Below are positions 9,450 through 18,176 of a stretch of 64,000 nt of DNA, piece by piece. Each line of letters starts with the position of its first letter. The first letter of the stretch is position 1. Below the pieces are notes generated by a model that was not told where the DNA came from, did not search any database, and was given only the letters and a program-made list of their open reading frames with translations. Origin of the DNA: Pseudidiomarina homiensis (lineage in GTDB: Bacteria > Pseudomonadota > Gammaproteobacteria > Enterobacterales > Alteromonadaceae); NCBI RefSeq assembly GCF_003987225.1, contig NZ_PIPX01000001.1, forward strand, positions 1,612,001 to 1,676,000, given 5' to 3'. Position numbers and translations under genes: made by a program.

Positions 9450-10573
9450 TGTTTGTTTGCGACTACGTGTTAACGCCCAACGGTTGGGCGCACAACCAAC
9501 TCATCACCCTTGAACATGGCCGCGTCAAGACGCTTCAAGATGCGCCTACCGAGCATGACTTGCCGACCTACCACGGACGCCTGGTGCCGGGTTTCATCGA
9601 CGTTCAGGTTAACGGTGGTGGCGGTGTGCTCTTTAACCAAGAGCGCACACCTAAAGCCCTGCAGCACATCATGGCTGCGCACTTGCAGCATGGCACGACC
9701 GGCATGTTGCCGACGCTCATTACCGATAGCATTGAGGCCATGGTCGACGCCGCACAAGCTATCAAGGATGCCAAACAACAAGGCATTCTGGGAATTCTTG
9801 GTATACATTTTGAAGGTCCTTGGTTAAGCGTAAAACGCAAAGGCGTGCATCCTGAGAACTCTATTCGCGAGCCGAGCGCTGCAGAATTAGAAATTCTCAC
9901 CGACCCAGAACTTGGCCTAGTGATGGTAACGCTAGCCCCAGAAACGGCTCCGGTGAGCGTCATTCAAAAGCTAACTGCAGCAGGGATCAAAGTTTTCTTA
10001 GGTCATTCCGACGCCAGTGCCGAACAAGTCAACCAAGCGCTCGATGCCGGTGCTGTAGGCTTTACCCACTTGTACAATGCGATGTCACAGCTTCACTCCC
10101 GCGCTCCAGGTATGGTTGGCGTTTGCCTTGCCCGCGACGCATATGCGGGCATCATCGTTGATGGTTATCACATTGACCCGCAAGCTTGCCAAGTTGCTTT
10201 TCGCGCCAAGGGTAAGGAACAAATGATGCTGGTCACCGATGCCATGGCATTAGCCGCCACTGACGCTACCGAAGTACCGTTCTTTGACACCAAAATTCAG
10301 CGTGACGGTGACAAGTTAACGACGCCAGATGGCACACTTGCAGGTTCTTGCTTAACCATGATTGATGCGGTAAGAAACACGGTGAACATGTGCGGAGTAC
10401 CTCTCGCTGATGCAATTGAAATGGCCAGCAGCACCCCCGCAAAAATGCTCGGTATTGCTCATGAAGTAGGCCATATTGCACCAGGTCAACAAGCTAATTT
10501 CATGCTACTCGACGAACATTTAAACATCGCGCAACTGTGGTTGCTCGGTGAACCCACGCAACAGGACGCTTAA
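9449..10573 (+). CDS. nagA: N-acetylglucosamine-6-phosphate deacetylase
   Basis: The 374-residue amidohydrolase removes acetate from GlcNAc-6-phosphate. Motifs: VPGFIDVQVNGGGGVLFN near residue 46, the metal ligand Glu in GIHFEGPWL near 126, His in GHSDASAEQ near 189, His in GFTHLYNAMSQLHSR near 210 and catalytic Asp in LVTDAMALAA near 267. It is translationally coupled to nagB-II. GlcNAc-6-phosphate reaches it both from the kinase and from MurQ, so it joins the two branches of the locus. Confidence 0.93.
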   Translation: MFVCDYVLTPNGWAHNQLITLEHGRVKTLQDAPTEHDLPTYHGRLVPGFIDVQVNGGGGVLFNQERTPKALQHIMAAHLQHGTTGMLPTLITDSIEAMVDAAQAIKDAKQQGILGILGIHFEGPWLSVKRKGVHPENSIREPSAAELEILTDPELGLVMVTLAPETAPVSVIQKLTAAGIKVFLGHSDASAEQVNQALDAGAVGFTHLYNAMSQLHSRAPGMVGVCLARDAYAGIIVDGYHIDPQACQVAFRAKGKEQMMLVTDAMALAATDATEVPFFDTKIQRDGDKLTTPDGTLAGSCLTMIDAVRNTVNMCGVPLADAIEMASSTPAKMLGIAHEVGHIAPGQQANFMLLDEHLNIAQLWLLGEPTQQDA

Positions 10574-10575
10574 CG

Positions 10576-11853
10576 ATGGCCACTTTTATTCCAATGCTTG
10601 TGATTGGTTTACTGTTTTTCATTTTCGGCTTCGTGACTTGGTTGAACGGAGCGTTAATTCCGTTTTTGCAAATCATCTCAGATCTCAATGAATTCCAAGC
10701 CCTACTGATCGCTTTCTGTTTTTACATTGCATACGTGGTCATGGCCCTACCCATGTCATGGGTACTCGACCGTACCGGCTATAAGAATGGCATGGTCGTT
10801 GGTTTAGCACTGATTGGTTGTGGTTTGTTACTATTCGTACCCGCCGCGCAAACGCATTACTTCAGCATTTTCTTGCTTGCACAGTTTGTTGTCGGTTCCG
10901 GGCTCACTATTCTACAAACGGCCTCGAACCCCTACATCGTGCGCATTGGTCCGCACGAGTCCGCGGCGGCACGAATTGCGATCATGGGTATTTTGAACAA
11001 AGCGGCAGGCGTCATCGCTCCACTCTTTTTCACCTGGTTAGTATTGGCCGACTTCCCTAACGTGAGTGCGGCCAGCGTTGCCGAACTCAGCGCGGCAGAA
11101 CGCGCCACCCAAGTGAGTGCCATGGCTGCCAAAATCATTCCGCCTTACGTTGGCATGGCGGTGGCCATGTTTGTGTTAGCCCTTGCCTTCTTTATGGTGC
11201 GTCTGCCGAAGATTAAAGAAGAAACACCCTCTGGCGCAGCGGTACATGAGTCGGTGCTCAAGTATCCACAACTGGTCTTGGGTGCGGTTGCTTTGTTCTT
11301 CTATGTTGGCGTTGAGGTTATTGCGGGCGACACGATTGGCATGTACGGTTCGAAGCTCGGCCTCGCTAACTATTCAAGCCTGACCTCATACGTAATGACC
11401 GCGATGGTAGTAGGTTATTTGCTCGGGTTAGTGCTTATTCCGCGCTGGCTAAGTCAACAAGGCGCGCTAACGGGATCAGCGCTGCTAGGCTTGATCTTTA
11501 CCGGCTTACTACTGATTAGCTCCGATAGCAGCACCACCATCGCCAGCGTCCTTTGGGGTTGGAGCGGCGTGCCACTGGTCCCAGATTCAGTCGCATTTTT
11601 AGCGCTACTTGGCTTTGCCAACGCGATGGTATGGCCAGCCATTTGGCCATTAGCTTTAGCCGATTTAGGTAAGTTCACCGCGCGTGGTTCCGCGATTCTC
11701 ATTATGGGCATTGCTGGCGGTGCCATTCTACCGCTCGTCTACGGCGGTCTCGCTGAAGGCCTTGGCAATAAAGGTGCCTACGCCCTATTACTGGTGGGCT
11801 ACTTAATCATCGGCTGGTACGGCATCAAAGGTCACAAAAAACGCAGTTGGTAA
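10576..11853 (+). CDS. nagP: NagP-like MFS sugar permease
   Basis: This 425-residue protein has about 12 transmembrane segments and belongs to the glucose/galactose (FucP/GluP-type) branch of the major facilitator superfamily: FGFVTWLNGALIPFLQ near residue 18, GSGLTILQTASNPYIV near 106 and GGAILPLVYGGLAE near the end. It follows nagA by 2 bases as the last gene of the operon. Shewanella-type nag operons use a related permease, NagP, for GlcNAc. GlcNAc uptake is the best guess. Confidence 0.82.
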   Translation: MATFIPMLVIGLLFFIFGFVTWLNGALIPFLQIISDLNEFQALLIAFCFYIAYVVMALPMSWVLDRTGYKNGMVVGLALIGCGLLLFVPAAQTHYFSIFLLAQFVVGSGLTILQTASNPYIVRIGPHESAAARIAIMGILNKAAGVIAPLFFTWLVLADFPNVSAASVAELSAAERATQVSAMAAKIIPPYVGMAVAMFVLALAFFMVRLPKIKEETPSGAAVHESVLKYPQLVLGAVALFFYVGVEVIAGDTIGMYGSKLGLANYSSLTSYVMTAMVVGYLLGLVLIPRWLSQQGALTGSALLGLIFTGLLLISSDSSTTIASVLWGWSGVPLVPDSVAFLALLGFANAMVWPAIWPLALADLGKFTARGSAILIMGIAGGAILPLVYGGLAEGLGNKGAYALLLVGYLIIGWYGIKGHKKRSW

Positions 11854-11942
11854 CTACTTTTTGTTGGGTAGGCTTTGTTAAATCGGGTCTTTCGGGCTAT
11901 TCTTGTTCATTATAAGAAGTAAAAAAAAGAGTCCGTGCGCCC

Positions 11943-13091
11943 GTGGAAATGCATCTTCCAACCCTGATTATTACGACCATTGCCCTCAACGTCTTGTTAG
12001 CTGGGGTAATGTTTATTATTTATCAGGTGCGCCGCTCGCAGAAAAGCTTTCTCACATGGTCATTAGCCTGCGCTGTGTTTGCGATCGCAGTCATGCTTAC
12101 CAGTATGCGTGCGATTGTTGATGACCAACCTTGGTTGACGGTCTTTATGGCCGACTTGTGCATCATTTTTGCACCATTGTTAGCTTTGCATGGACTGCGC
12201 CAATACCAAGTCCAGGGCCCGGTTTCGTTAAAGCTCGTAGCACTGGTGATGAGCTACAGTGCGCTGCCCCTCGTCTACCTTTACACGTCACCATTGCATG
12301 CCCAAACGTTAACTGCGGTTATTACCGCGGCAATTTACTTGTTTGCCGCTGCCTATATGCTCACGATACGACAAGCGCCGGCGCTCTCTCGTAACGTCTT
12401 GTTTTTACTGTTTTTGCTGCATGGCGGGCTGATGTTGGGTATGGCAGGCATGCTATTTCAAAACCTAGGTGCTACTCAATACGTTACCGTGGAGCCGATT
12501 CTGAAGCTCATTCTCATCACTCATTTGCTGCTAACCACAGGCACCGTAACGCTATTCCCAGTCTTCGCCTTTGCCATGAGCGAACGTAGACTACTCGAGA
12601 TCGTTAACTTTGACGAGCTCACACAACTCTACAATCGCCGTGCGTTCTTTGAGCGGGGCAGCATGTTACTCGCAAAAAATCGCGTACTGCGCAGGCCGTT
12701 CTGTGTACTTATGCTCGACTTAGATCACTTTAAAGAAATCAACGACAATTACGGTCATGCTGCGGGTGACGCCTGCTTACAAGAAGTCGCGAAGATTATT
12801 CGGGAAAGTGTGCGTGATAACGATGTGGCCGCGCGCATTGGCGGCGAGGAATTTGCGTTGGCCCTAAGTGACGTCGACCGCAATCAAGCTGAATTACTCA
12901 GTTATCGCTTATGCCAGCGTATTTCGCAGCAAGTCTTTGCTTATGAGGATCAAGCCATCGAGCTCACCGTCAGCATTGGCGGTATTTTCAGCATTTCAAG
13001 CCGACGTGAACTAAGCGACCTATTAAATGCCGCTGACTCAGCGCTCTACGAGGCGAAAGCCAGCGGCCGAAATCAATTTAAGTTCGCGTAA
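11943..13091 (+). CDS. Membrane-bound GGDEF diguanylate cyclase
   Basis: About seven hydrophobic segments span residues 5-205, followed by a GGDEF domain with DELTQLYNRRAFFERG near 224, LDLDHFKEINDNYGHAAGD near 258 and the active-site loop GGEEF near 300. An RDND inhibitory-site motif lies exactly five residues before the loop, so cyclic-di-GMP synthesis with product inhibition is expected. Start is either GTG 11943 or ATG 11949, and neither has a strong ribosome site. The sensory membrane region matches no domain I can name. It is not part of the nag operon, from which it is separated by about 90 bases. Confidence 0.9.
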   Translation: MEMHLPTLIITTIALNVLLAGVMFIIYQVRRSQKSFLTWSLACAVFAIAVMLTSMRAIVDDQPWLTVFMADLCIIFAPLLALHGLRQYQVQGPVSLKLVALVMSYSALPLVYLYTSPLHAQTLTAVITAAIYLFAAAYMLTIRQAPALSRNVLFLLFLLHGGLMLGMAGMLFQNLGATQYVTVEPILKLILITHLLLTTGTVTLFPVFAFAMSERRLLEIVNFDELTQLYNRRAFFERGSMLLAKNRVLRRPFCVLMLDLDHFKEINDNYGHAAGDACLQEVAKIIRESVRDNDVAARIGGEEFALALSDVDRNQAELLSYRLCQRISQQVFAYEDQAIELTVSIGGIFSISSRRELSDLLNAADSALYEAKASGRNQFKFA

Positions 13092-13096
13092 AGCTA

Positions 13097-13555
13097 TTAA
13101 TAGCGCTGCCGACGGTTATCACCGTTGTCGTCTTTCGCTTTTTCTTTCGCATTTTTGCGCACTTCTTTACGCTGTTCCTTCAAATCTTTGCGATACTCAC
13201 GCTCAGCTTCAGCACGGTCCTTTTCAGCTTCGCGCTGCGCCTCTAACGCATCTTTACGATACTCACGTTCGGCTTCGAGCTGCTCTTTTTCCATCTCGCG
13301 CACAATCTTTTCACGCTCGCGATCAGCTTCGGCGACATCCTTAGCGTATTCACGCTCGGCTTCGGCCCGATCTTTTGCGGCCTCACGATTCGCTTCAGCT
13401 CGATCTTTAGCCGCTTCGCGTTGCGCTTCAGCGATGTCTTTGGCCTGCTCTTTCGCGTCATTCGATTCCTGCTGCCAAGGGAATGCCTGCGCTGCGCTCA
13501 TAGCACCAAAACCAGCTAACAATGCACTTACTACCAGTAATTTTACTTGTTTCAT
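13097..13555 (-). CDS. Exported protein of charged 11-residue helical repeats
   Basis: The 152-residue protein has a signal peptide cut after AAQA (about residue 23). Its mature part is a continuous highly charged helix made of seven imperfect 11-residue units of the type AEAxREAAKDR (residues about 42-126), with one 7-residue break in the middle. A basic tail rich in Lys/Arg follows. Eleven residues equal three helical turns, so a right-handed coiled coil or stable single helix is likely. No cysteine, enzyme motif or anchor is visible. I do not recognise a family; a periplasmic structural or peptidoglycan-contacting role is only a guess. It is convergent with the cyclase gene, 5 bases apart. 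Confidence 0.8.
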   Translation of the reverse strand: MKQVKLLVVSALLAGFGAMSAAQAFPWQQESNDAKEQAKDIAEAQREAAKDRAEANREAAKDRAEAEREYAKDVAEADREREKIVREMEKEQLEAEREYRKDALEAQREAEKDRAEAEREYRKDLKEQRKEVRKNAKEKAKDDNGDNRRQRY

Positions 13556-13688
13556 AAGTTATCCTCCGAGTTGCTTGAGTTTCAGTATAGATAGGCCACA
13601 TCGGAGCGCCACGACCTTAACTCGAACTTTTCATTTGGCTGTCACAATTCCCGACATAAGCACATCTTGCTAAAAAAGGAGCACCGCT

Positions 13689-14762
13689 ATGAAAAGCCTA
13701 TGGATCGTCATTGCACTTGGAATTTTCACCTTAACTGCCTGTGGCGGAGGCAGTGACGACACGCCGCCAGACGCTGGTAATCCGCCACCGGTTAGTTCCA
13801 CACTCAGCACCGAGCTTAGTGGTTCGCAGACCGTTGACGCGCTCGTCTTAGATGGCGAGGCACAATTGGCGGCGACAACTTCGGGTCTATTATGGCGCGC
13901 CGACGCTGATGCACAATGGCAAACACGCTCGCCGCTGTCGGAACCAGTAACCGCACTTACCATTATCGACGAGGGTCACTACCTCGCCGCCTTTGCCGGT
14001 GATGAATCAGCGCCTGCTCCGCTCTATGTCACCACGGATTCGGGCCTGACTTGGCAAGCAGTGAGCCATAATTTCGGCGGTACCGAGCACACCCCTATTC
14101 GCGCTTTGCGTTACGACAGCACGACGGATCAAATTTATGCCCTTGGCGCTGATGCGCTGGCGGTGGCCGATCGCAGTGCGCAAGACTGGATACTCTTGGC
14201 TGGTCGCTGGGATGCCTTTGCGACCGGCCTGAATTTGCTCCGCATCGACCCTGTCGACAATGCCGTTTGGTATGGTGGTCAAGGCGCTATCGAGAACGGT
14301 TTTCTTGTACGTTATGACCGAGACACCCAGGAGCAGCAGCGCTGGGACGACCTACTGCCTAACCCTTCTTCATTCAAAGGTGGATTAATTCATCCCACCG
14401 ATCAGCAACTCGTGCTGTTTAGCGGTGAAGGCGGCATTGTTCGCAGCACAGACCATGGCGCCAGTTGGACCCTGCCACTTGGTGACGTCAATCATCGCTT
14501 TTATTTCGACATTGTCTTAGCCGATTCTGGGGTGCTCTACACCGCTGGCTATGACAAAGGCTCTCCGACGCAAGATCTTATTGTTGAATGCAGCTCCGAT
14601 AATGGATTTTCTTGGCACCGCAATGATTTCAGCGAAGCAACCAGCCGTGGCGGCGTCAAAAGCCTCATGTTGGTCGATGAAGTGGATACCACCAAACTTT
14701 ACTTGGGGCTTTGGGAGAATGGCATCAAATCAGTAGACTTAAGTGATTTGCAGTGCGGTTAA
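13689..14762 (+). CDS. BNR/sialidase-like beta-propeller lipoprotein
   Basis: The 357-residue protein has a lipoprotein signal (FTLTACGGGSDD, Cys near residue 18). It carries repeated Asp-box (BNR) motifs of the SxDxGxTW type: VTTDSGLTWQAVS near 113, RSTDHGASWTLPL near 255 and CSSDNGFSWHRND near 299. This indicates a surface or periplasmic beta-propeller. No sialidase catalytic arginine triad is evident, so binding or an unknown function is more likely than glycosidase activity. An AAGGAG-like site precedes the start. It stands alone, with the S12 hydrolase gene 46 bases downstream. Confidence 0.7.
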   Translation: MKSLWIVIALGIFTLTACGGGSDDTPPDAGNPPPVSSTLSTELSGSQTVDALVLDGEAQLAATTSGLLWRADADAQWQTRSPLSEPVTALTIIDEGHYLAAFAGDESAPAPLYVTTDSGLTWQAVSHNFGGTEHTPIRALRYDSTTDQIYALGADALAVADRSAQDWILLAGRWDAFATGLNLLRIDPVDNAVWYGGQGAIENGFLVRYDRDTQEQQRWDDLLPNPSSFKGGLIHPTDQQLVLFSGEGGIVRSTDHGASWTLPLGDVNHRFYFDIVLADSGVLYTAGYDKGSPTQDLIVECSSDNGFSWHRNDFSEATSRGGVKSLMLVDEVDTTKLYLGLWENGIKSVDLSDLQCG

Positions 14763-14808
14763 AATGCCGTAATCTTAGATAAATTTCGTTCATGATTAGG
14801 TACCTACC

Positions 14809-16365
14809 ATGACTCTGAGCTTTTTACGTACAAAACTCGCCGTCGGTGCAGTTGTCACTGCATTAACCCTAACCTCTCTAGGCTACACACCATCAGCACA
14901 AGCACAAAGTGCAGAAGACATTCGAGCCAACGCCGAAGCTGTGCTCGAGGCCTTCAACGTTCCCGGCATTGCGGTGGTCGCGGTCAAAGACGGTGAGGTC
15001 ATTCTCGCTGAGGGTTTTGGCGTGCGCGACATAGCCAGCGGCAAGGCGGTCAATGCCAATACTTTGTTTGGCATCGCCTCAAACACCAAGGCTTTTACCA
15101 GCGCAGCCATCGCCACACTGGTGGAGCAAGACAAGCTGGGGTGGGACGACAAAGTCATTGAGCACATTCCGGAATTTCGTTTGGCCGATGAAGACATTAC
15201 GCGCCAGCTCACTATTCGTGACCTGTTAAGCCATCGCTCAGGGCTGGGCTTAGGTGCGGGCGACTTGATGATTTGGCCGAATACCGACAAAACCATCGAC
15301 GACCTCTTTGCGGGTCTTGCCCATGTACCTGTGCAGCGCAGTTTGCGCCAGCAATTCGCCTACAATAACCTAATGTTTGTCACCGCCGGTGAAATCATCG
15401 CGCGGGTAAGTGGTATGCCGTATGGCGACTACATCACGCAAACCTTTTTACAGCCGTTAGGCATGAACAACACCCGCGTCGGTTTCTCTAACATTCCCGC
15501 CGAGAACGACAACTTCGCCGTCGGCACCGTCGAGTACGAAGGCGGCTTGCATCGCTTCCCACTCGATTATTTGGAAGACTTCAGCTCTGCTGGTGCGATG
15601 GCGAGCAGCGTCAACGAACTAAGTAAGTGGTTACTTACTCAGCTGAACAATGGCGTCGCACCTAGCGGTGAACGCCTGTTTAGCCAAGGAACACAAAATA
15701 CCATGTGGAACGTCGCTACGCCTCTGCCCGCAGACAGCAATCCCGCTACCCAATTTCGTGGTGTCGGTCTTGGTTGGTTCCTAAAGGACTACCACGGCGT
15801 GAAACACGTTTCGCACAGTGGCGGTATTTTAGGCATGCTGTCCCTCACCACGCTGATTCCGGAACACAACTTTGGCATGGTCGTGTTGAGCAACCAACAA
15901 GCCTTCGGTGCGCTCACCGTGGTCACTGAAGAAGCCTTAGAGGATTTACTCGACTTGCCTGACCGCGAATGGCTTACTGAAATGCAAGCGGTTCATCAAG
16001 AGTTCATGGCCAGCAAAGCCGGCTTTGTGCTCGAGACCCCAAAACAAGTGCGTGAATCACTGCCGTTAGCCAACTATGCAGGCACGTACAACGATCCATG
16101 GTACGGCGACATAGAGCTGACATTGGTGGACGGCGAATTGCGCATGGACTTCACCCATACCGAGTTGCTCAAAGGTAGCCTTGAACACTACAACGGCGAC
16201 ACCTTTGTCGTACGCTGGGATGAGCCACTGCTCGAAGCCGATGCCTTTATTGATTTCAAAGTCAGCCGCGACAACAGCGTGCAAGGCGCTCGCATGGAAG
16301 CTGTCGCCGACTTTACGGACTTCAGCTTTGATTTTCATAACCTGCGGTTAACGCGCAAAGAATAA
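14809..16365 (+). CDS. S12-family serine hydrolase (beta-lactamase class C-like), exported
   Basis: The 518-residue protein has a cleavable signal peptide ending near SAQAQS (about residue 34). The class C/S12 catalytic set is visible: SxxK in IASNTKAFTSAA (Ser near 91), YxN in FAYNNLMFV (near 183) and the HSGG box near 342 replacing KTG. A DUF3471-type beta-barrel domain follows from about residue 415 (YAGTYNDPWYGDIEL). Such proteins act as esterases or D-amino-acid peptidases in the periplasm; substrate cannot be told. It is the last protein gene before tRNA-Arg. Confidence 0.85.
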   Translation: MTLSFLRTKLAVGAVVTALTLTSLGYTPSAQAQSAEDIRANAEAVLEAFNVPGIAVVAVKDGEVILAEGFGVRDIASGKAVNANTLFGIASNTKAFTSAAIATLVEQDKLGWDDKVIEHIPEFRLADEDITRQLTIRDLLSHRSGLGLGAGDLMIWPNTDKTIDDLFAGLAHVPVQRSLRQQFAYNNLMFVTAGEIIARVSGMPYGDYITQTFLQPLGMNNTRVGFSNIPAENDNFAVGTVEYEGGLHRFPLDYLEDFSSAGAMASSVNELSKWLLTQLNNGVAPSGERLFSQGTQNTMWNVATPLPADSNPATQFRGVGLGWFLKDYHGVKHVSHSGGILGMLSLTTLIPEHNFGMVVLSNQQAFGALTVVTEEALEDLLDLPDREWLTEMQAVHQEFMASKAGFVLETPKQVRESLPLANYAGTYNDPWYGDIELTLVDGELRMDFTHTELLKGSLEHYNGDTFVVRWDEPLLEADAFIDFKVSRDNSVQGARMEAVADFTDFSFDFHNLRLTRKE

Positions 16366-16395
16366 CCAGCTACCGCATCGATAACGGCTTTTAAC

Positions 16396-16424
16396 TGGAC
16401 AAGCAGAGCGATATTCCCTAGAAT
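16396..16424 (+). promoter_or_regulatory. Promoter of tRNA-Arg
   Basis: TGGACA (16396-16401) and TAGAAT (16419-16424) are separated by exactly 17 bases. A GC-rich discriminator (TCCCGCC) follows, as is usual for stable-RNA promoters, about 46 bases before the tRNA. Confidence 0.65.
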
Positions 16425-16470
16425 TCCCGCCTGCTTGTTCGCAAGCTCCCCCGCATTAAGACTCTGATGC

Positions 16471-16548
<78 letters not shown>

Positions 16549-16595
16549 AATTCTATAGCCTGACATTGATAGCAAGTACTAACTTTGAGGCTTTT

Positions 16596-16620
16596 GTGCC
16601 GATTCTGTGCCAAAATTGTG
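16596..16620. repeat. Phased GTGCC repeats, possible recombinase arm sites
   Basis: GTGCC at 16596, GTGCC at 16607 and GTGAC at 16618 recur every 11 bases within the first 75 bases of island A. Phased short direct repeats next to a tRNA att core are typical of tyrosine-recombinase or excisionase binding sites. Binding here is inference. The rest of 16549-16736 holds no credible gene. Confidence 0.4.
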
Positions 16621-16736
16621 ACTTGTTAAGGTTTTGCCTCCAAGTTTCATGACCTTCGCACAACATTCTTGCTCTTAATCGATTTAGGAAGCAAATTCTG
16701 TCGTTTTCTCTTAAGCATAAACAACAATATTCAATT

Positions 16737-17699
16737 TTAAGCATCGTCTTTAAATAATTCCTGTGCTGTATAATACAAGCTTTGATCAAAACGACGTTCT
16801 GGACTTAACTCTTTGTGCCCGCCATTCATAATCACATTTGTGATGCTAGATAATTTCATAATTGGATTATAACGTCGAGGATGATTCATAAATCTACGAG
16901 TCATTTTACCATTCAGAGCAAATTCTTTGTCAGTCTGCAGGTTGAAAGCCATTTGAGTATAAATATTATGAATATTTACCTTATCTGTTTGTGTTAGTTC
17001 GTAAAGAATCCTTGCAAGCCTTAGCGTTGATCTATAAAGCCTTGTAACTTTCCCCACATCTCGCTCTCTTGATGCGCAATCAATAAAGGTACGGCAAATA
17101 GCAAAGTCGCTCCAAACAAAAATATCATATGCATTACCCTTATCAATAATCGGTGACTTACCCAATGTCTTCCATATTGGATGTAATAAAAAAGGTTTTT
17201 GGTAGTCTTTAAACTCTGTAAATATTTTATTTAAACACCCAATGATTTCCTCCCTTTTACTCAACATTTCAACAGTATTATCCCAATGTTGAATTGTCGA
17301 ACAGGTAGGCTCTAAGATTTCCTTTAGTCTCGCTCTAAATGGTTTTATCGAATCAAAAATACCTAGCGCGGCGTAAGAAGTACTTGCAGGTCTAATCACC
17401 AACTCGGTACCCCAGTCAGACTCTCTGTCGTTTGCAGTGGTATTGTCCGGAATAACTGTAAGCTTAACTTCCAAGGCTCGAATAAATGAGTCACCGAGTT
17501 TTAGTACGAGATCAATTCCTTTAATGTCTGTCCTTGAATATTCTTGGTAAGGCTCGAATTTTGACTCGAATAAAAAACTCAATTCATTATTTGCCACATC
17601 GGTACCAAATATAAAATCAAAACCTTCTTCTCGCGCTTCTACCTGAAGCTCTTGATTCGTGCATAGGTATACAGCAGAAGTATTTGTGTGAATCGCCAC
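16737..17699 (-). CDS. Putative PD-(D/E)XK nuclease, type II restriction enzyme-like, orphan
   Basis: I do not recognise a named family for this 320-residue protein. Residues about 62-80 read GIDLVLKLGDSFIRALEVKL, with an Asp followed by an E-V-K on a predicted strand, the arrangement of the PD-(D/E)XK nuclease core. SDWGTELVIRPAST follows near 94. The rest is predicted helical with scattered aromatic residues. It starts with GTG at 17699 without a clear ribosome site. Its base composition is much more AT-rich than the chromosome. No DNA methyltransferase is in the window, so if it is a restriction enzyme the partner is elsewhere or the target is modified DNA. It occupies the tRNA-proximal position where integrase genes usually lie. 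Confidence 0.45.
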   Translation of the reverse strand: MAIHTNTSAVYLCTNQELQVEAREEGFDFIFGTDVANNELSFLFESKFEPYQEYSRTDIKGIDLVLKLGDSFIRALEVKLTVIPDNTTANDRESDWGTELVIRPASTSYAALGIFDSIKPFRARLKEILEPTCSTIQHWDNTVEMLSKREEIIGCLNKIFTEFKDYQKPFLLHPIWKTLGKSPIIDKGNAYDIFVWSDFAICRTFIDCASRERDVGKVTRLYRSTLRLARILYELTQTDKVNIHNIYTQMAFNLQTDKEFALNGKMTRRFMNHPRRYNPIMKLSSITNVIMNGGHKELSPERRFDQSLYYTAQELFKDDA

Positions 17700-17758
17700 T
17701 AGTTGAGAACTATTTTTAATTAATGTACCGTTAAGCTGCTTATTTAGAACTGTAGGTA

Positions 17759-18103
17759 ATGATGCTTAGACTGGGATTTTTATTACTGGTGCTTGCTGCC
17801 GTTCTGACTCAAATCAGTCAGTCGGTTGCTGACGTGCATCAATCTCACCAGTCATCTTCTGAGCAACACCTCAATTTTGAGCATGACGAATCGCACATCG
17901 ATAAGCGAAACCTCCCTAAAAGTGGCGAAATCAGCTTTGACTGCCATCATTGCTGTCACTGCCATGGTTCATTTCATTTATATGCCATGAAGGCTGAAAA
18001 AACTCTCGCTTTACCACGAATGGGCACAATACGTCCTGGGTATACTGAGTTTTACACTAACCCTCTATCATCGCCGCTGTTCCGGCCTCCTATCTCCTCA
18101 TAA
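17759..18103 (+). CDS. Small exported Cys/His-rich protein preceding czcCBA (LFRPPI family)
   Basis: The 114-residue protein has a signal peptide (LGFLLLVLAAVLTQISQSVA). Its middle is His/Cys-rich, with HDESHID and the cluster DCHHCCHCHGSFH near residues 61-73, and it ends in SSPLFRPPISS. Three other small proteins in this window share the design, and two share the exact LFRPPI tail; each lies beside a metal-efflux operon. Periplasmic metal binding or sensing is likely but unproven. Xanthomonas CopL is a comparable small Cys-rich leader of a copper operon. It is 73 bases upstream of czcC and probably co-transcribed. Confidence 0.7.
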   Translation: MMLRLGFLLLVLAAVLTQISQSVADVHQSHQSSSEQHLNFEHDESHIDKRNLPKSGEISFDCHHCCHCHGSFHLYAMKAEKTLALPRMGTIRPGYTEFYTNPLSSPLFRPPISS

Positions 18104-18176
18104 CTGCCTAATAAGCTGCTTTAGCAGCGCAAGAAAATCATTATTTTACGCAGTAATATGACTGAGGAGTCTATCT

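Noticed and set aside
13097-13555. Possible CRISPR-like or satellite DNA because of 33-base periodicity
   Set aside because: The periodicity comes from codons of the 11-residue protein repeat; units are imperfect and adjacent, with no spacers.
16553-16789. 78-codon minus-strand frame beside tRNA-Arg as an integrase remnant
   Set aside because: It lacks the RxxR/Y motifs of tyrosine recombinases, has no ribosome site and overlaps the end of the nuclease-like gene.
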